Numbered from the stretch's first letter, positions 1 through 5,714 are shown. The stretch: 5,717 nucleotides of DNA from a bacterium (GCA_017995595.1 JAGOIO010000097.1:1-5717); one strand, 5' to 3'. Made by a program: numbers and translations. The notes: a model not told the origin generated them from the sequence alone.

Positions 1-1
1 A

Positions 2-73
2 AAAGTATTAGGATTTAAGACACCTAATCAATTAGTACTGGAGTATAAAGAAAGATCAGAATCCAAAAACTAA
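2..73 (+). CDS. C-terminal tail of a probable IS30-type transposase (cut by left edge)
   Basis: An open frame enters from the left edge and stops at TAA 71-73, giving 23 residues that begin KVLGFKTPNQLV. The pattern Lys-x-Leu-x-Phe/Trp-Lys-Thr-Pro-x-x-(Leu/Val/Phe) is what I know from the extreme C-terminus of DDE transposases of the IS30 family (the '…RPRK-LG-KTP-E-F' ending). This fits an insertion sequence whose body lies to the left. No catalytic residue is inside the window, so intactness cannot be judged, and an IS3-type transposase is an alternative. The element's right terminal repeat should lie within the next 100 bases but cannot be placed without the left end. Confidence 0.5.
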   Translation, partial: KVLGFKTPNQLVLEYKERSESKN

Positions 74-90
74 GAAGAGTTTTTATTTTT
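65..90 (+). terminator. Weak AT-rich hairpin with T-rich tail after the transposase tail
   Basis: AAAAACT (65-71) pairs with AGTTTTT (78-84) over a six-base loop and is followed by ATTTTT. The arms overlap the transposase stop codon. The stem has only one G-C pair, so it would be a poor intrinsic terminator; it is listed because it is the only terminator-like structure between the transposase and the operon. Confidence 0.25.
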
Positions 91-110
91 ACTATTTTTG
101 TAACATATGT

Positions 111-140
111 TTGACAACTGTACACATTTTTAAGTGTAAT
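111..140 (+). promoter_or_regulatory. Upstream promoter P1 (TTGACA-18-TGTAAT)
   Basis: A perfect -35 box TTGACA (111-116) is separated by 18 bases from TGTAAT (135-140), five of six matches to the sigma-A -10 box. Transcription would start near 147 and run into the regulator gene. The site lies about 40 bases after the transposase stop, so it may belong to, or be formed by, the end of the insertion sequence. The spacer contains an inverted repeat (121-138). Confidence 0.5.
121..138. promoter_or_regulatory. Inverted repeat TACAC-N8-GTGTA inside P1 (possible operator)
   Basis: TACAC (121-125) and GTGTA (134-138) are exact reverse complements 8 bases apart. They sit between the -35 and -10 boxes of P1, where a dimeric HTH protein such as the downstream regulator could bind and block RNA polymerase. 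The arms are only five bases, so chance is possible. The left arm overlaps a TGTACA palindrome (119-124). Confidence 0.25.
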
Positions 141-154
141 TTTTATTTTATGTC

Positions 155-183
155 TTGATTTATATTTTGATTTGCTTTATAAT
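155..183 (+). promoter_or_regulatory. Proximal promoter P2 (TTGATT-17-TATAAT)
   Basis: TTGATT (155-160) and a perfect TATAAT (178-183) are separated by the ideal 17 bases. Predicted transcription starts near 190, leaving a leader of about 30 bases before the TTG start at 221 and its ribosome binding site. This is the likeliest main promoter of the whole operon. A short AT palindrome (ATAAT-AA-ATTAT, 179-190) overlaps the -10 box, and GAAT-TGT-ATTC (194-204) lies in the leader. Either could be an autoregulatory operator, but both are weak. Confidence 0.6.
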
Positions 184-207
184 AAATTATGTCGAATTGT
201 ATTCTAT

Positions 208-223
208 GAGGTGGTTTAAATTG
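208..223 (+). promoter_or_regulatory. Ribosome binding site and TTG start of the regulator
   Basis: GAGGTGG (208-214) lies six bases before TTG at 221-223. This decides the start: the longer in-frame possibility begins with a TTG at 155 that is the -35 box of P2 itself, has no ribosome site, and would add 22 hydrophobic, AT-derived residues that are not part of an HTH fold. Confidence 0.7.
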
Positions 224-430
224 GTAAGTGAAAAGATAAGAATTTTATTGATAAAAAGAAAAATGACAATGTCGGAGCTTGCGGATAAGATGGAAACTAC
301 GCCGCAAAATCTAAGTAATAAACTCAGCAGAGATAATTTCACCGAAAAAGAAATGAAAACAATGTCAGGCGCATTAGGTTGCAAGCTTGACATCACATTT
401 ACTATGGATGAAACAGGAGAACAACTATGA
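221..430 (+). CDS. Small XRE-type helix-turn-helix regulator, probable R-M controller
   Basis: Starting at TTG 221 this is a 69-residue protein that is almost entirely one Cro/CI-type DNA-binding domain. Residues 3-13 form the first helix, 17-24 (MSELADKM) helix 2, and 28-35 (PQNLSNKL) the recognition helix. Residues 42-53 (EKEMKTMSGALG) match the usual family end, where the later helices pack. There is no ligand or dimerisation domain beyond that. Its TGA overlaps the ATG of the next gene in ATGA (427-430), so the methyltransferase is probably translationally coupled to it. By position it is likely to act like a controller (C) protein, tuning the operon from the promoters just upstream; this is inferred from context. 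Activator versus repressor cannot be read from the sequence. Confidence 0.75.
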   Translation: MVSEKIRILLIKRKMTMSELADKMETTPQNLSNKLSRDNFTEKEMKTMSGALGCKLDITFTMDETGEQL

Positions 431-1317
431 ATGCAAAACCTTTTATTAAATGGGCGGGTGGCAAAAGCCAGCTTTTACCCGATATACGAAAAAAATATCC
501 AAAAGAGCTTGGAAAATCAATTACAAAATACTGTGAGCCTTTTGTTGGTGGTGGTGCAGTGCTTTTTGATGTGCTCTTAAACTATGAAATAGATGAAGTA
601 TTAATCAACGATATAAATGCGGAGCTTACCAACACATATTCTCATATTAAAAATCATTTAGCAGAGCTGCTTTTGGAAATTACTAAAATGCAAGAGCATT
701 TTTGGCCACTTGATGTCGAAAAACGCAAGGAATATTACTATGAGAAAAGAGAACGGTTTAATTATTTAAAAGTAAATGGTGATGAGGCTGTAAATCTTGA
801 AAAAGCCGCACTGTTTATATTTTTAAATAAAACTTGCTTTAACGGTCTGTTTCGAGTGAATAAAAAAGGCTTGTTTAATGTGCCAATGGGAGCGTACAAA
901 AAGCCGATGATATGTGATAAGGACAATCTTACAGCTATAAGCGGTCTGCTTAAAAATGTAACTATTAGATGTGGTGATTACAAGGAGTGTTTGGAGTTTA
1001 TAGATGAAAGAACCTTTGTTTATATAGATCCTCCCTATCGCCCTTTAACAGCAACAGCAAGTTTTACGTCATATGCGGAAGCAGATTTTAATGATAAGGA
1101 GCAAAGGGAGCTCGGTGCTTTTGTGGACGGCATCACAGCGAAAAAAGCAAAGGTTGTTATAAGTAACTCAGATCCCAAGAACAGCGATGAAGACGATACA
1201 TTTTTTGATGACCTTTATGGACGATATAATATTTTAAGAGTAACTGCAAAACGCATGATCAACTGCAACGGAGAAAGCAGAGGAAATGTGAGCGAACTAT
1301 TAATTTCAAATTACTAA
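427..1317 (+). CDS. dam: GATC-specific DNA adenine N6-methyltransferase, Dam/DpnM family (alpha class)
   Basis: This 296-residue enzyme should transfer a methyl group from S-adenosylmethionine to N6 of adenine in GATC, protecting host DNA from the nuclease encoded next. The motif order is that of the alpha class: motif X KWAGGK at 8-13, the AdoMet-binding EPFVGGG at 37-43, the family's conserved NKTCFNGLFRVN block at 134-145 followed by KGLFNVP and KKP in the target-recognition part, and catalytic DPPY at 201-204. Length is normal for Dam and DpnM (about 270-290). An AGGAG site (415-419) precedes the ATG, which overlaps the regulator stop by four bases. The gene looks intact. Pairing with a DpnII-type endonuclease supports GATC specificity; the symbol is a family label, and dpnM would serve equally well. 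Confidence 0.93.
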   Translation: MNAKPFIKWAGGKSQLLPDIRKKYPKELGKSITKYCEPFVGGGAVLFDVLLNYEIDEVLINDINAELTNTYSHIKNHLAELLLEITKMQEHFWPLDVEKRKEYYYEKRERFNYLKVNGDEAVNLEKAALFIFLNKTCFNGLFRVNKKGLFNVPMGAYKKPMICDKDNLTAISGLLKNVTIRCGDYKECLEFIDERTFVYIDPPYRPLTATASFTSYAEADFNDKEQRELGAFVDGITAKKAKVVISNSDPKNSDEDDTFFDDLYGRYNILRVTAKRMINCNGESRGNVSELLISNY

Positions 1318-1328
1318 GGAGAATTAAC

Positions 1329-2237
1329 ATGAAATATATAGATAAATACAAATCAATGGGTATTCTTTCGGAAAATGCAGCTTTTGAATATCTATTGTCA
1401 AACCTAAAAGATACTATCCGTACCTATGATTTCTTTGTAGCGTGGGAAAAGGTGCTTGGAAATGTGTCGCAAATTGAAGTATCGTTGAATATTTTGAACT
1501 CTTTAATTGGCAAAGAAGATATTTCAATTAAGTTAAAAGACCTTATCAAGCAATACCCCGAGGTTGTTCCGGTAATTCCATTTTTAATTGCCGTGCGTGG
1601 CACAAGTATCAAGGTTGCTGACATTGGTGGAGATATTGAATACTCTTTCTCGAAGAATAAGACTTATACAGATGAGCAGATAGATAAAATTATCTGCTTT
1701 GCCGAGAAAAGCGGACTACTTAAAGTTATTGCAGATAAGAGCATTAAAAACCTTGTAGATTATGCTATTGGCGTTGAGGTTGGACTTGATACCAATGCCC
1801 GTAAAAACCGCAGCGGTACAGCGATGGAAAACTTGACAGAGGTTTATGTTAAGGCTATTTGTGATAAGCATGGTTTTAAATATCTTGCACAGGCAACAGT
1901 TGTAAAGATTAAGCAAGAGTTTGGGAAAACGGTATCAACCGATAAAGCGGACAGGCACTTTGACTTTGCTATTGATACAGGCAGTAAGGTTTATCTTATG
2001 GAGGTCAACTACTATGGCGGTGGTGGATCAAAGCTGAAATCTGTTGCCGGAGAGTTTAGTAGCTTGTTTAGCCTTGTTAAAAACGAGAGCACAGGATTTA
2101 TATGGGTTACTGATGGCGAGGGCTGGAAAACAGCTAAACGTCCGCTTTCCGAAACCTTTAATGCCACTGATTACGTTATGAATATTAACATGATTGAACA
2201 GGGGTTACTTGAAGAAATCGTGACAAAGGGGTTGTAG
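1329..2237 (+). CDS. dpnII: Type II restriction endonuclease, DpnII/MboI family (GATC)
   Basis: This 302-residue protein belongs to the family that cuts unmethylated GATC before the G, leaving four-base 5' overhangs. Diagnostic is the block at 148-169, GVEVGLDTNARKNRSG followed by MENL, together with the nuclease core: D212 or D216 in HFDFAID, then E225 in LMEVNYYGGGGSKLK (223-237). The core is a PD-(D/E)XK variant in which the expected lysine of E-x-K is asparagine (N227), as I recall for this family, with K235 in the following GGSK. The length is close to that of DpnII (288). An AAGGAGA site overlaps the Dam stop codon, and the ATG follows 11 bases after that stop, so methylase and nuclease are co-transcribed with the methylase first. 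No damage is visible. GATC specificity rests on family membership and the Dam neighbour. Confidence 0.92.
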   Translation: MKYIDKYKSMGILSENAAFEYLLSNLKDTIRTYDFFVAWEKVLGNVSQIEVSLNILNSLIGKEDISIKLKDLIKQYPEVVPVIPFLIAVRGTSIKVADIGGDIEYSFSKNKTYTDEQIDKIICFAEKSGLLKVIADKSIKNLVDYAIGVEVGLDTNARKNRSGTAMENLTEVYVKAICDKHGFKYLAQATVVKIKQEFGKTVSTDKADRHFDFAIDTGSKVYLMEVNYYGGGGSKLKSVAGEFSSLFSLVKNESTGFIWVTDGEGWKTAKRPLSETFNATDYVMNINMIEQGLLEEIVTKGL

Positions 2238-2242
2238 GATAT

Positions 2243-2779
2243 ATGATAAAAGATGGAAAAGGTGGCGGAAATACTCGCACAGGGTTAATATTTGAGGGAA
2301 AAACTGATTTAGGAACATTCCTTGCTAGTCAAGATGGATATGTTGTTAAAAATGATATTGTCTACTATCAAGATGAAAAGGTAGCGGAGGTGTTTAAAAA
2401 GCATGGATTTTATCGCTTTCTTGAAGGTATAGGTGTTGATTGGAGAAGCATTTTATCAAAGCAACTACTACCTGATGACAGCATTTATGTAATCATAAAT
2501 AACACGATGTTTATAATTGAGTGCAAGTTTCAACAAGTGGCAGGATCGGTTGATGAAAAATTACAGACCTGCGACTTTAAGAAAAAGCAATACCAAAAAT
2601 TATTATATCGTGCAAACATTGAAGTGGAATATATTTACTTATTAAGTAACTGGTTTAGGGATCCAAGATACCAAGATGTTTTAGATTACATCGTTAGCGT
2701 TAACTGTCACTACTATTTTGAATATATACCTTTAGCAAAATTGGGGCTGCCTGTTCCTCTAAATAGCGGAGGATATTGA
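2243..2779 (+). CDS. Small PD-(D/E)XK nuclease, probable second type II endonuclease of unknown specificity
   Basis: A 178-residue protein with a nuclease core in the usual order: an N-terminal acidic helix with E18 (TGLIFEGKTDL), then LPDDSIYVIINN with D78/D79 on the first core strand, then IIECKFQQ with E93 and K95 on the next. Thus PD-X(n)-E-X-K is complete. The continuation VAGSVDEKLQTCDFKKKQY (99-117) is typical of restriction-type PD-(D/E)XK nucleases, where residues after ECK line the active site. No other domain or signal is present. It starts 5 bases after the DpnII-like gene and ends 3 bases before the next methyltransferase, so it is most simply the endonuclease partner of that methylase. 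The target sequence is not predictable from what I see. Alternatives are an accessory nuclease of the GATC system or a nicking or repair enzyme. Confidence 0.65.
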   Translation: MIKDGKGGGNTRTGLIFEGKTDLGTFLASQDGYVVKNDIVYYQDEKVAEVFKKHGFYRFLEGIGVDWRSILSKQLLPDDSIYVIINNTMFIIECKFQQVAGSVDEKLQTCDFKKKQYQKLLYRANIEVEYIYLLSNWFRDPRYQDVLDYIVSVNCHYYFEYIPLAKLGLPVPLNSGGY

Positions 2780-2782
2780 GTT

Positions 2783-3529
2783 ATGAAAAAGAAAATAACG
2801 AAATGGGAGCCTGAAAATTTTGAGCCTGAAATGACTACCCACTGGACATTTCCTGAGCGTGGTAACTGGGCAACGCATGATGCAAAGTGGCGGGGTAATT
2901 GGTCGCCTTATATTCCAAGGAATTTACTGCTTAGATATTCAAAAGAGGGAGATTTAGTGCTTGATCAGTTTGCCGGAGGTGGCACTACTCTTGTAGAGGC
3001 AAAGCTGTTAAACAGAAATATCATTGGTGTTGATGTGAATGATGTTGCTCTTGACCGATGCAAAGAAAAGATTGACTTTGAACACGAGGGAGCTAATGGC
3101 AAGGTTTATATCCATAAAGGTGATGCAAGAGATTTGCACTTTGTGCCAAATGAAAGCATTGATTTTGTATGCACGCACCCACCGTATGCCAACATTATTC
3201 AATACAGCGAGGATATAGCAGAAGATTTGTCGCACTGCAAGATAGCAGATTTTTTAGAGGAAATGAAAAAGGTAGGATCCGAAAGCTACCGAGTTTTGAA
3301 AAAGGAGAAGTTTTGTGCAGTGCTTATGGGCGATACAAGAATTAAAGGACATGTACAGCCGATGAGCTTTGAGGTTATGAAAATCTTTGAAGCGGCAGGT
3401 TTTAAACTTAAAGAAATAATTATTAAAGAACAACACAACTGCAAAGCAACAGGATATTGGAAAACAAATAGTGTGAAATATAATTTTTTGTTGCTGGCAC
3501 ATGAGTATTTGTTTGTGTTTAAAAAGTAA
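2783..3529 (+). CDS. DNA amino-methyltransferase (N6-adenine or N4-cytosine), unknown specificity
   Basis: A 248-residue methyltransferase with the AdoMet motif DQFAGGGTT (61-69) after a motif X-like stretch SPYIPRNLL..YSKEGD (41-57), the acidic motif II residue D84 in IGVDVN, a motif III acid in KGDARDL (112-118), catalytic motif IV THPPY (131-135), and a C-terminal HEYLFVFKK. Motif I precedes motif IV, as in alpha or gamma classes and opposite to beta-class DpnA, so it is not the usual second DpnII methylase. Motif IV has His where Asp, Asn or Ser is usual; THPPY occurs in this N4/N6 group, to my recollection, so activity is still likely. Its short length leaves room for only a small target-recognition region. 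A GGAGGA site (2768-2773) inside the end of the upstream nuclease gene and a 3-base gap point to tight coupling with that nuclease. Whether the product is m6A or m4C cannot be told. Confidence 0.8.
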   Translation: MKKKITKWEPENFEPEMTTHWTFPERGNWATHDAKWRGNWSPYIPRNLLLRYSKEGDLVLDQFAGGGTTLVEAKLLNRNIIGVDVNDVALDRCKEKIDFEHEGANGKVYIHKGDARDLHFVPNESIDFVCTHPPYANIIQYSEDIAEDLSHCKIADFLEEMKKVGSESYRVLKKEKFCAVLMGDTRIKGHVQPMSFEVMKIFEAAGFKLKEIIIKEQHNCKATGYWKTNSVKYNFLLLAHEYLFVFKK

Positions 3530-3556
3530 AAATAATAGTAAATGGAGGTTTAGTTT

Positions 3557-5467
3557 ATGAAGCTAACAAAGGTTACTTTGCATAAGTACAAGAGTTTTTT
3601 AACAGAGCAAATGGTATTAATTGAGGAAAATGTTACAAGGATTGTAGGGAAAAATGAATCTGGAAAAACGGCTTTTCTAGAAGCATTATCAAAGTTTAAT
3701 TATTTTGACGATGTTGATAAAAGTTTTGTATTTGACAAAACTCATGATTATCCTCGCAATGAATTAAAAGATTATGCTAAAGCATATCCTGAAAATGATT
3801 TTGAAGTTATTACATGTGATTTTGAAATTAGTGAGTCGTTGCGTAAACAAATTTCGGAAAGTGTAGGTCCTGAAGTATTCGAACAATCATCTATTTCAAT
3901 AAGCAAGAGTTACAACGGTACTAAAACTTACAAAAATATTAGCTGTAATGTGTATCAGTTTATAAAGAACTTTTTAAAAAAATATACAATTTCAACAGAA
4001 GACTTAACATCTTTACAAAAATCTACATCATTAAAAGCACTATATGATGCATTGTTATTAAATGCCGAGTACAATGGTATTGCAACAGAATTAAAGAAAA
4101 TTTATATAGATAACGGTTTTTCCGAGTGGAGTAATGATTTGTCAGCTTTTATCGCTAAAACATTTATTGCACCTAATATTCCAGTGTTTTGGTATTTTGA
4201 TGAGTATTATACCATACCACCACAAATTAGCTTAACTAGATATGTCAATAAATCCTTTGACGTCACATTAACGAAAGAGCAATATGATATTTCATCAGCC
4301 TTATTTGAATTAGCTGGTATCGACACAAAAAAGTTATTATCGGATGATGATCACGAGTCTTATATTGCCGAACTGGAAGCTACATCCAATAGTATAACTG
4401 ATAAGTTTCTTGAATATTGGTCTACAAACAACAATCTAGAAATACAATTTGAAGTTCAGACGATTTCAGGTGACAAGCTCCTTAATATTCGCATAAGAAA
4501 TATCAAGCATCGAGTAACATTGCCCTTAAAAAATAGAAGCAAAGGATTTACATGGTTCTTTTCATTTTTAGTATGGTTTAGTAAAATTCAAGACAAGAAA
4601 AATGTAATAGTATTACTTGATGAACCTGGACTCAATCTACATGCAGAAGCGCAAGCTGATTTATTGAGATATATAGACGAAGCGATATCACCCAAATATC
4701 AAACAATTTATACGACGCATTCTCCATTCATGATAGAACCATCAAAATTAAGCCAAGTAAGGACAGTGTATGATTCTGGGGATTCAAAAGTAGGCTCTAT
4801 AATTTCTGATGCTTTAGAGGAAAAGGATAAGTCGACACTATTTCCACTTCAAGCAGCACTTGGATATGATATAGCCCAGAACTTATATATTTCTTCTAAC
4901 AATTTGCTTGTGGAGGGTGTAGCAGATCTTGTGTATTTGACTGTTATTTCGGAAAAATTAAAAGAGTTAGATAAGAATTACCTCGATGAAAGCATAACGA
5001 TTATTCCGGTAGGTGGACTAGACAAAGTTGCCACATTTATTTCATTGCTTAGAGGAAATAAATTGAAAGTAGCTTGTTTTTTAGATACTTTTACGGATCA
5101 AAAAGGGAAAAGTCGTATGACGGACCTTTTTAGAGAGAAGATAATTAAAGAGAATAATGTTAGGTTTGTAGATGAGTTTAATACAAACTTAACTTCTGCC
5201 GAATTTGAAGATTTATTTTCTGCAGACGAGTACATTAGTCTGTTCAATAAATCGTTTTCAGAATTTGCGGACATTGATACAACAAAAATTAATGATGAAA
5301 TTTCGATTATACCGAATATTAATAAATTGATTGGCAAGTCGAGATTCAATCACTATACTCCCGCAAATTATTTATCAAAGCACACCGAAATACTTGACAG
5401 TCTATCTGAACAAACGATAGAAAGGTTTGATAATATTTTTAAAACAATTAACAAGCTTTTTAAGTAA
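3557..5467 (+). CDS. OLD-family ATPase with C-terminal TOPRIM nuclease domain (AAA_15/OLD type)
   Basis: A 636-residue two-part protein. The N-terminal ABC-type ATPase has Walker A GKNESGKT (31-38), a degenerate signature NRSKGF (326-331), Walker B VIVLLDEP (350-357), GLNLHAEAQ as D-loop region, and switch histidine H388 in TTHSP. A TOPRIM domain follows: LVEGVAD (451-457) with E453 and D457, a IIPVGGLDK strand (482-490), then CFLDTFTDQKG (507-517). Proteins of this kind are dimeric, ATP-dependent DNA nucleases, several of which act in phage defence. There is no GajB-like UvrD helicase after it, so it resembles the stand-alone class 1 OLD proteins and not Gabija. It begins 27 bases after the methyltransferase behind GGAGG (3544-3548), with no clear promoter of its own. 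By eye its codons are more A/T-rich than those of the R-M genes, suggesting a separate origin. The DxD motif is altered (see findings). Confidence 0.85.
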   Translation: MKLTKVTLHKYKSFLTEQMVLIEENVTRIVGKNESGKTAFLEALSKFNYFDDVDKSFVFDKTHDYPRNELKDYAKAYPENDFEVITCDFEISESLRKQISESVGPEVFEQSSISISKSYNGTKTYKNISCNVYQFIKNFLKKYTISTEDLTSLQKSTSLKALYDALLLNAEYNGIATELKKIYIDNGFSEWSNDLSAFIAKTFIAPNIPVFWYFDEYYTIPPQISLTRYVNKSFDVTLTKEQYDISSALFELAGIDTKKLLSDDDHESYIAELEATSNSITDKFLEYWSTNNNLEIQFEVQTISGDKLLNIRIRNIKHRVTLPLKNRSKGFTWFFSFLVWFSKIQDKKNVIVLLDEPGLNLHAEAQADLLRYIDEAISPKYQTIYTTHSPFMIEPSKLSQVRTVYDSGDSKVGSIISDALEEKDKSTLFPLQAALGYDIAQNLYISSNNLLVEGVADLVYLTVISEKLKELDKNYLDESITIIPVGGLDKVATFISLLRGNKLKVACFLDTFTDQKGKSRMTDLFREKIIKENNVRFVDEFNTNLTSAEFEDLFSADEYISLFNKSFSEFADIDTTKINDEISIIPNINKLIGKSRFNHYTPANYLSKHTEILDSLSEQTIERFDNIFKTINKLFK

Positions 5468-5472
5468 CTCTT

Positions 5473-5490
5473 TGACAACCACATGACAAC
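5473..5490. repeat. Direct repeat TGACAAC x2 with 11-base period
   Basis: TGACAAC occurs at 5473-5479 and 5484-5490, one helical turn apart, just after the last stop codon. The same nine-base form TTTGACAAC is also at 110-118 on the left side of the operon. Closely spaced short direct repeats near an element end are typical of integrase arm-type or excisionase binding sites; that role is inferred. Confidence 0.4.
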
Positions 5491-5556
5491 AAAAAATCGG
5501 ATAGCCTAAAACATAAGTATAATTAAAATAATGCAAATACCACAAGCCATATGCTC

Positions 5557-5581
5557 TGTACAAAATAGTTTAGTATGTACA
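5557..5581. repeat. Two TGTACA palindromes 19 bases apart beside the putative att core
   Basis: The self-complementary hexamer TGTACA is at 5557-5562 and 5576-5581, each followed by A. They immediately precede the guaA-like core at 5591. They could be recombination-accessory or regulator sites. A third copy is at 119-124 upstream of the operon. Confidence 0.3.
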
Positions 5582-5590
5582 AGACCATAG

Positions 5591-5603
5591 CGAGTGGGAG
5601 TAA
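5591..5603 (+). other. Possible attachment-site core derived from the 3' end of guaA
   Basis: The 13 bases CGAGTGGGAGTAA read, in frame, Glu-Trp-Glu-stop, which is the conserved C-terminus of GMP synthase (…TIEWE). Upstream of it the frame is not guaA-like (Asp-His-Ser), so only the last codons are present, as expected when a site-specific element inserts at the 3' end and leaves a short duplicated core at its distal boundary. The guaA 3' end is a known integration hotspot. A 13-base match found by memory is suggestive, not proof; the intact guaA should lie to the left of the island, outside this window. Confidence 0.4.
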
Positions 5604-5660
5604 TGTTGTAAATATTTGAAGATACTGATAATATTGATATTAATAATTTTAGAAAATGAA

Positions 5661-5682
5661 ATGATACTAAAATGATACTAAA
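5661..5682. repeat. Perfect tandem repeat of an 11-mer (ATGATACTAAA x2)
   Basis: ATGATACTAAA at 5661-5671 is repeated without a gap at 5672-5682. The 11-base period places both copies on one face of the helix. The motif resembles the TGACAAC pair at 5473 in spacing and in its TGAYA start. Arm-type binding sites of a tyrosine integrase are a plausible role, by context only. Confidence 0.45.
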
Positions 5683-5714
5683 AAATAACCTAGCTTGAAT
5701 TGGCTAGGTTATTT
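5683..5714. terminator. Intrinsic terminator-like hairpin at the right edge (possibly bidirectional)
   Basis: AAATAACCTAGC (5683-5694) pairs perfectly with GCTAGGTTATTT (5703-5714) around an eight-base loop. The A-rich left side and T-rich right side give U-rich tails in both directions, though the core has only four or five G-C pairs. It could end the island transcript, or a convergent gene beyond the right edge such as an integrase. Confidence 0.6.

Noticed and set aside
179..190. ATAAT-AA-ATTAT palindrome over the P2 -10 box as a C-box operator
   Set aside because: It is made only of A and T and is largely explained by the TATAAT box; it does not resemble known C-box spacing.
155..220. 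Longer N-terminus for the HTH regulator starting at TTG 155
   Set aside because: That TTG is the -35 box of P2, the -10 box lies inside the would-be coding part, no ribosome site precedes it, and a strong GAGGTGG stands before TTG 221.
187..396. Minus-strand open frames opposite the regulator, DpnII-like, methyltransferase and OLD genes
   Set aside because: They are antisense shadows with Cys/Phe/Ser-rich composition, no ribosome sites and no recognisable domains.
2783..3529. DpnA (second DpnII-system methylase)
   Set aside because: DpnA has motif IV before motif I (beta class); this protein has FAGGGTT first and THPPY later, and no sequence resemblance that I can see.
54..5099. GATC site distribution in the locus
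   Set aside because: I count about a dozen GATC sites, spread over most genes, a mild deficit for this base composition; none lies in the promoter region, but the absence over a few hundred bases is expected by chance.
3557..5467. Gabija system (GajA) assignment
   Set aside because: No UvrD-like GajB helicase follows; the 250 bases after the gene are non-coding. It is better described as a stand-alone OLD-type nuclease.
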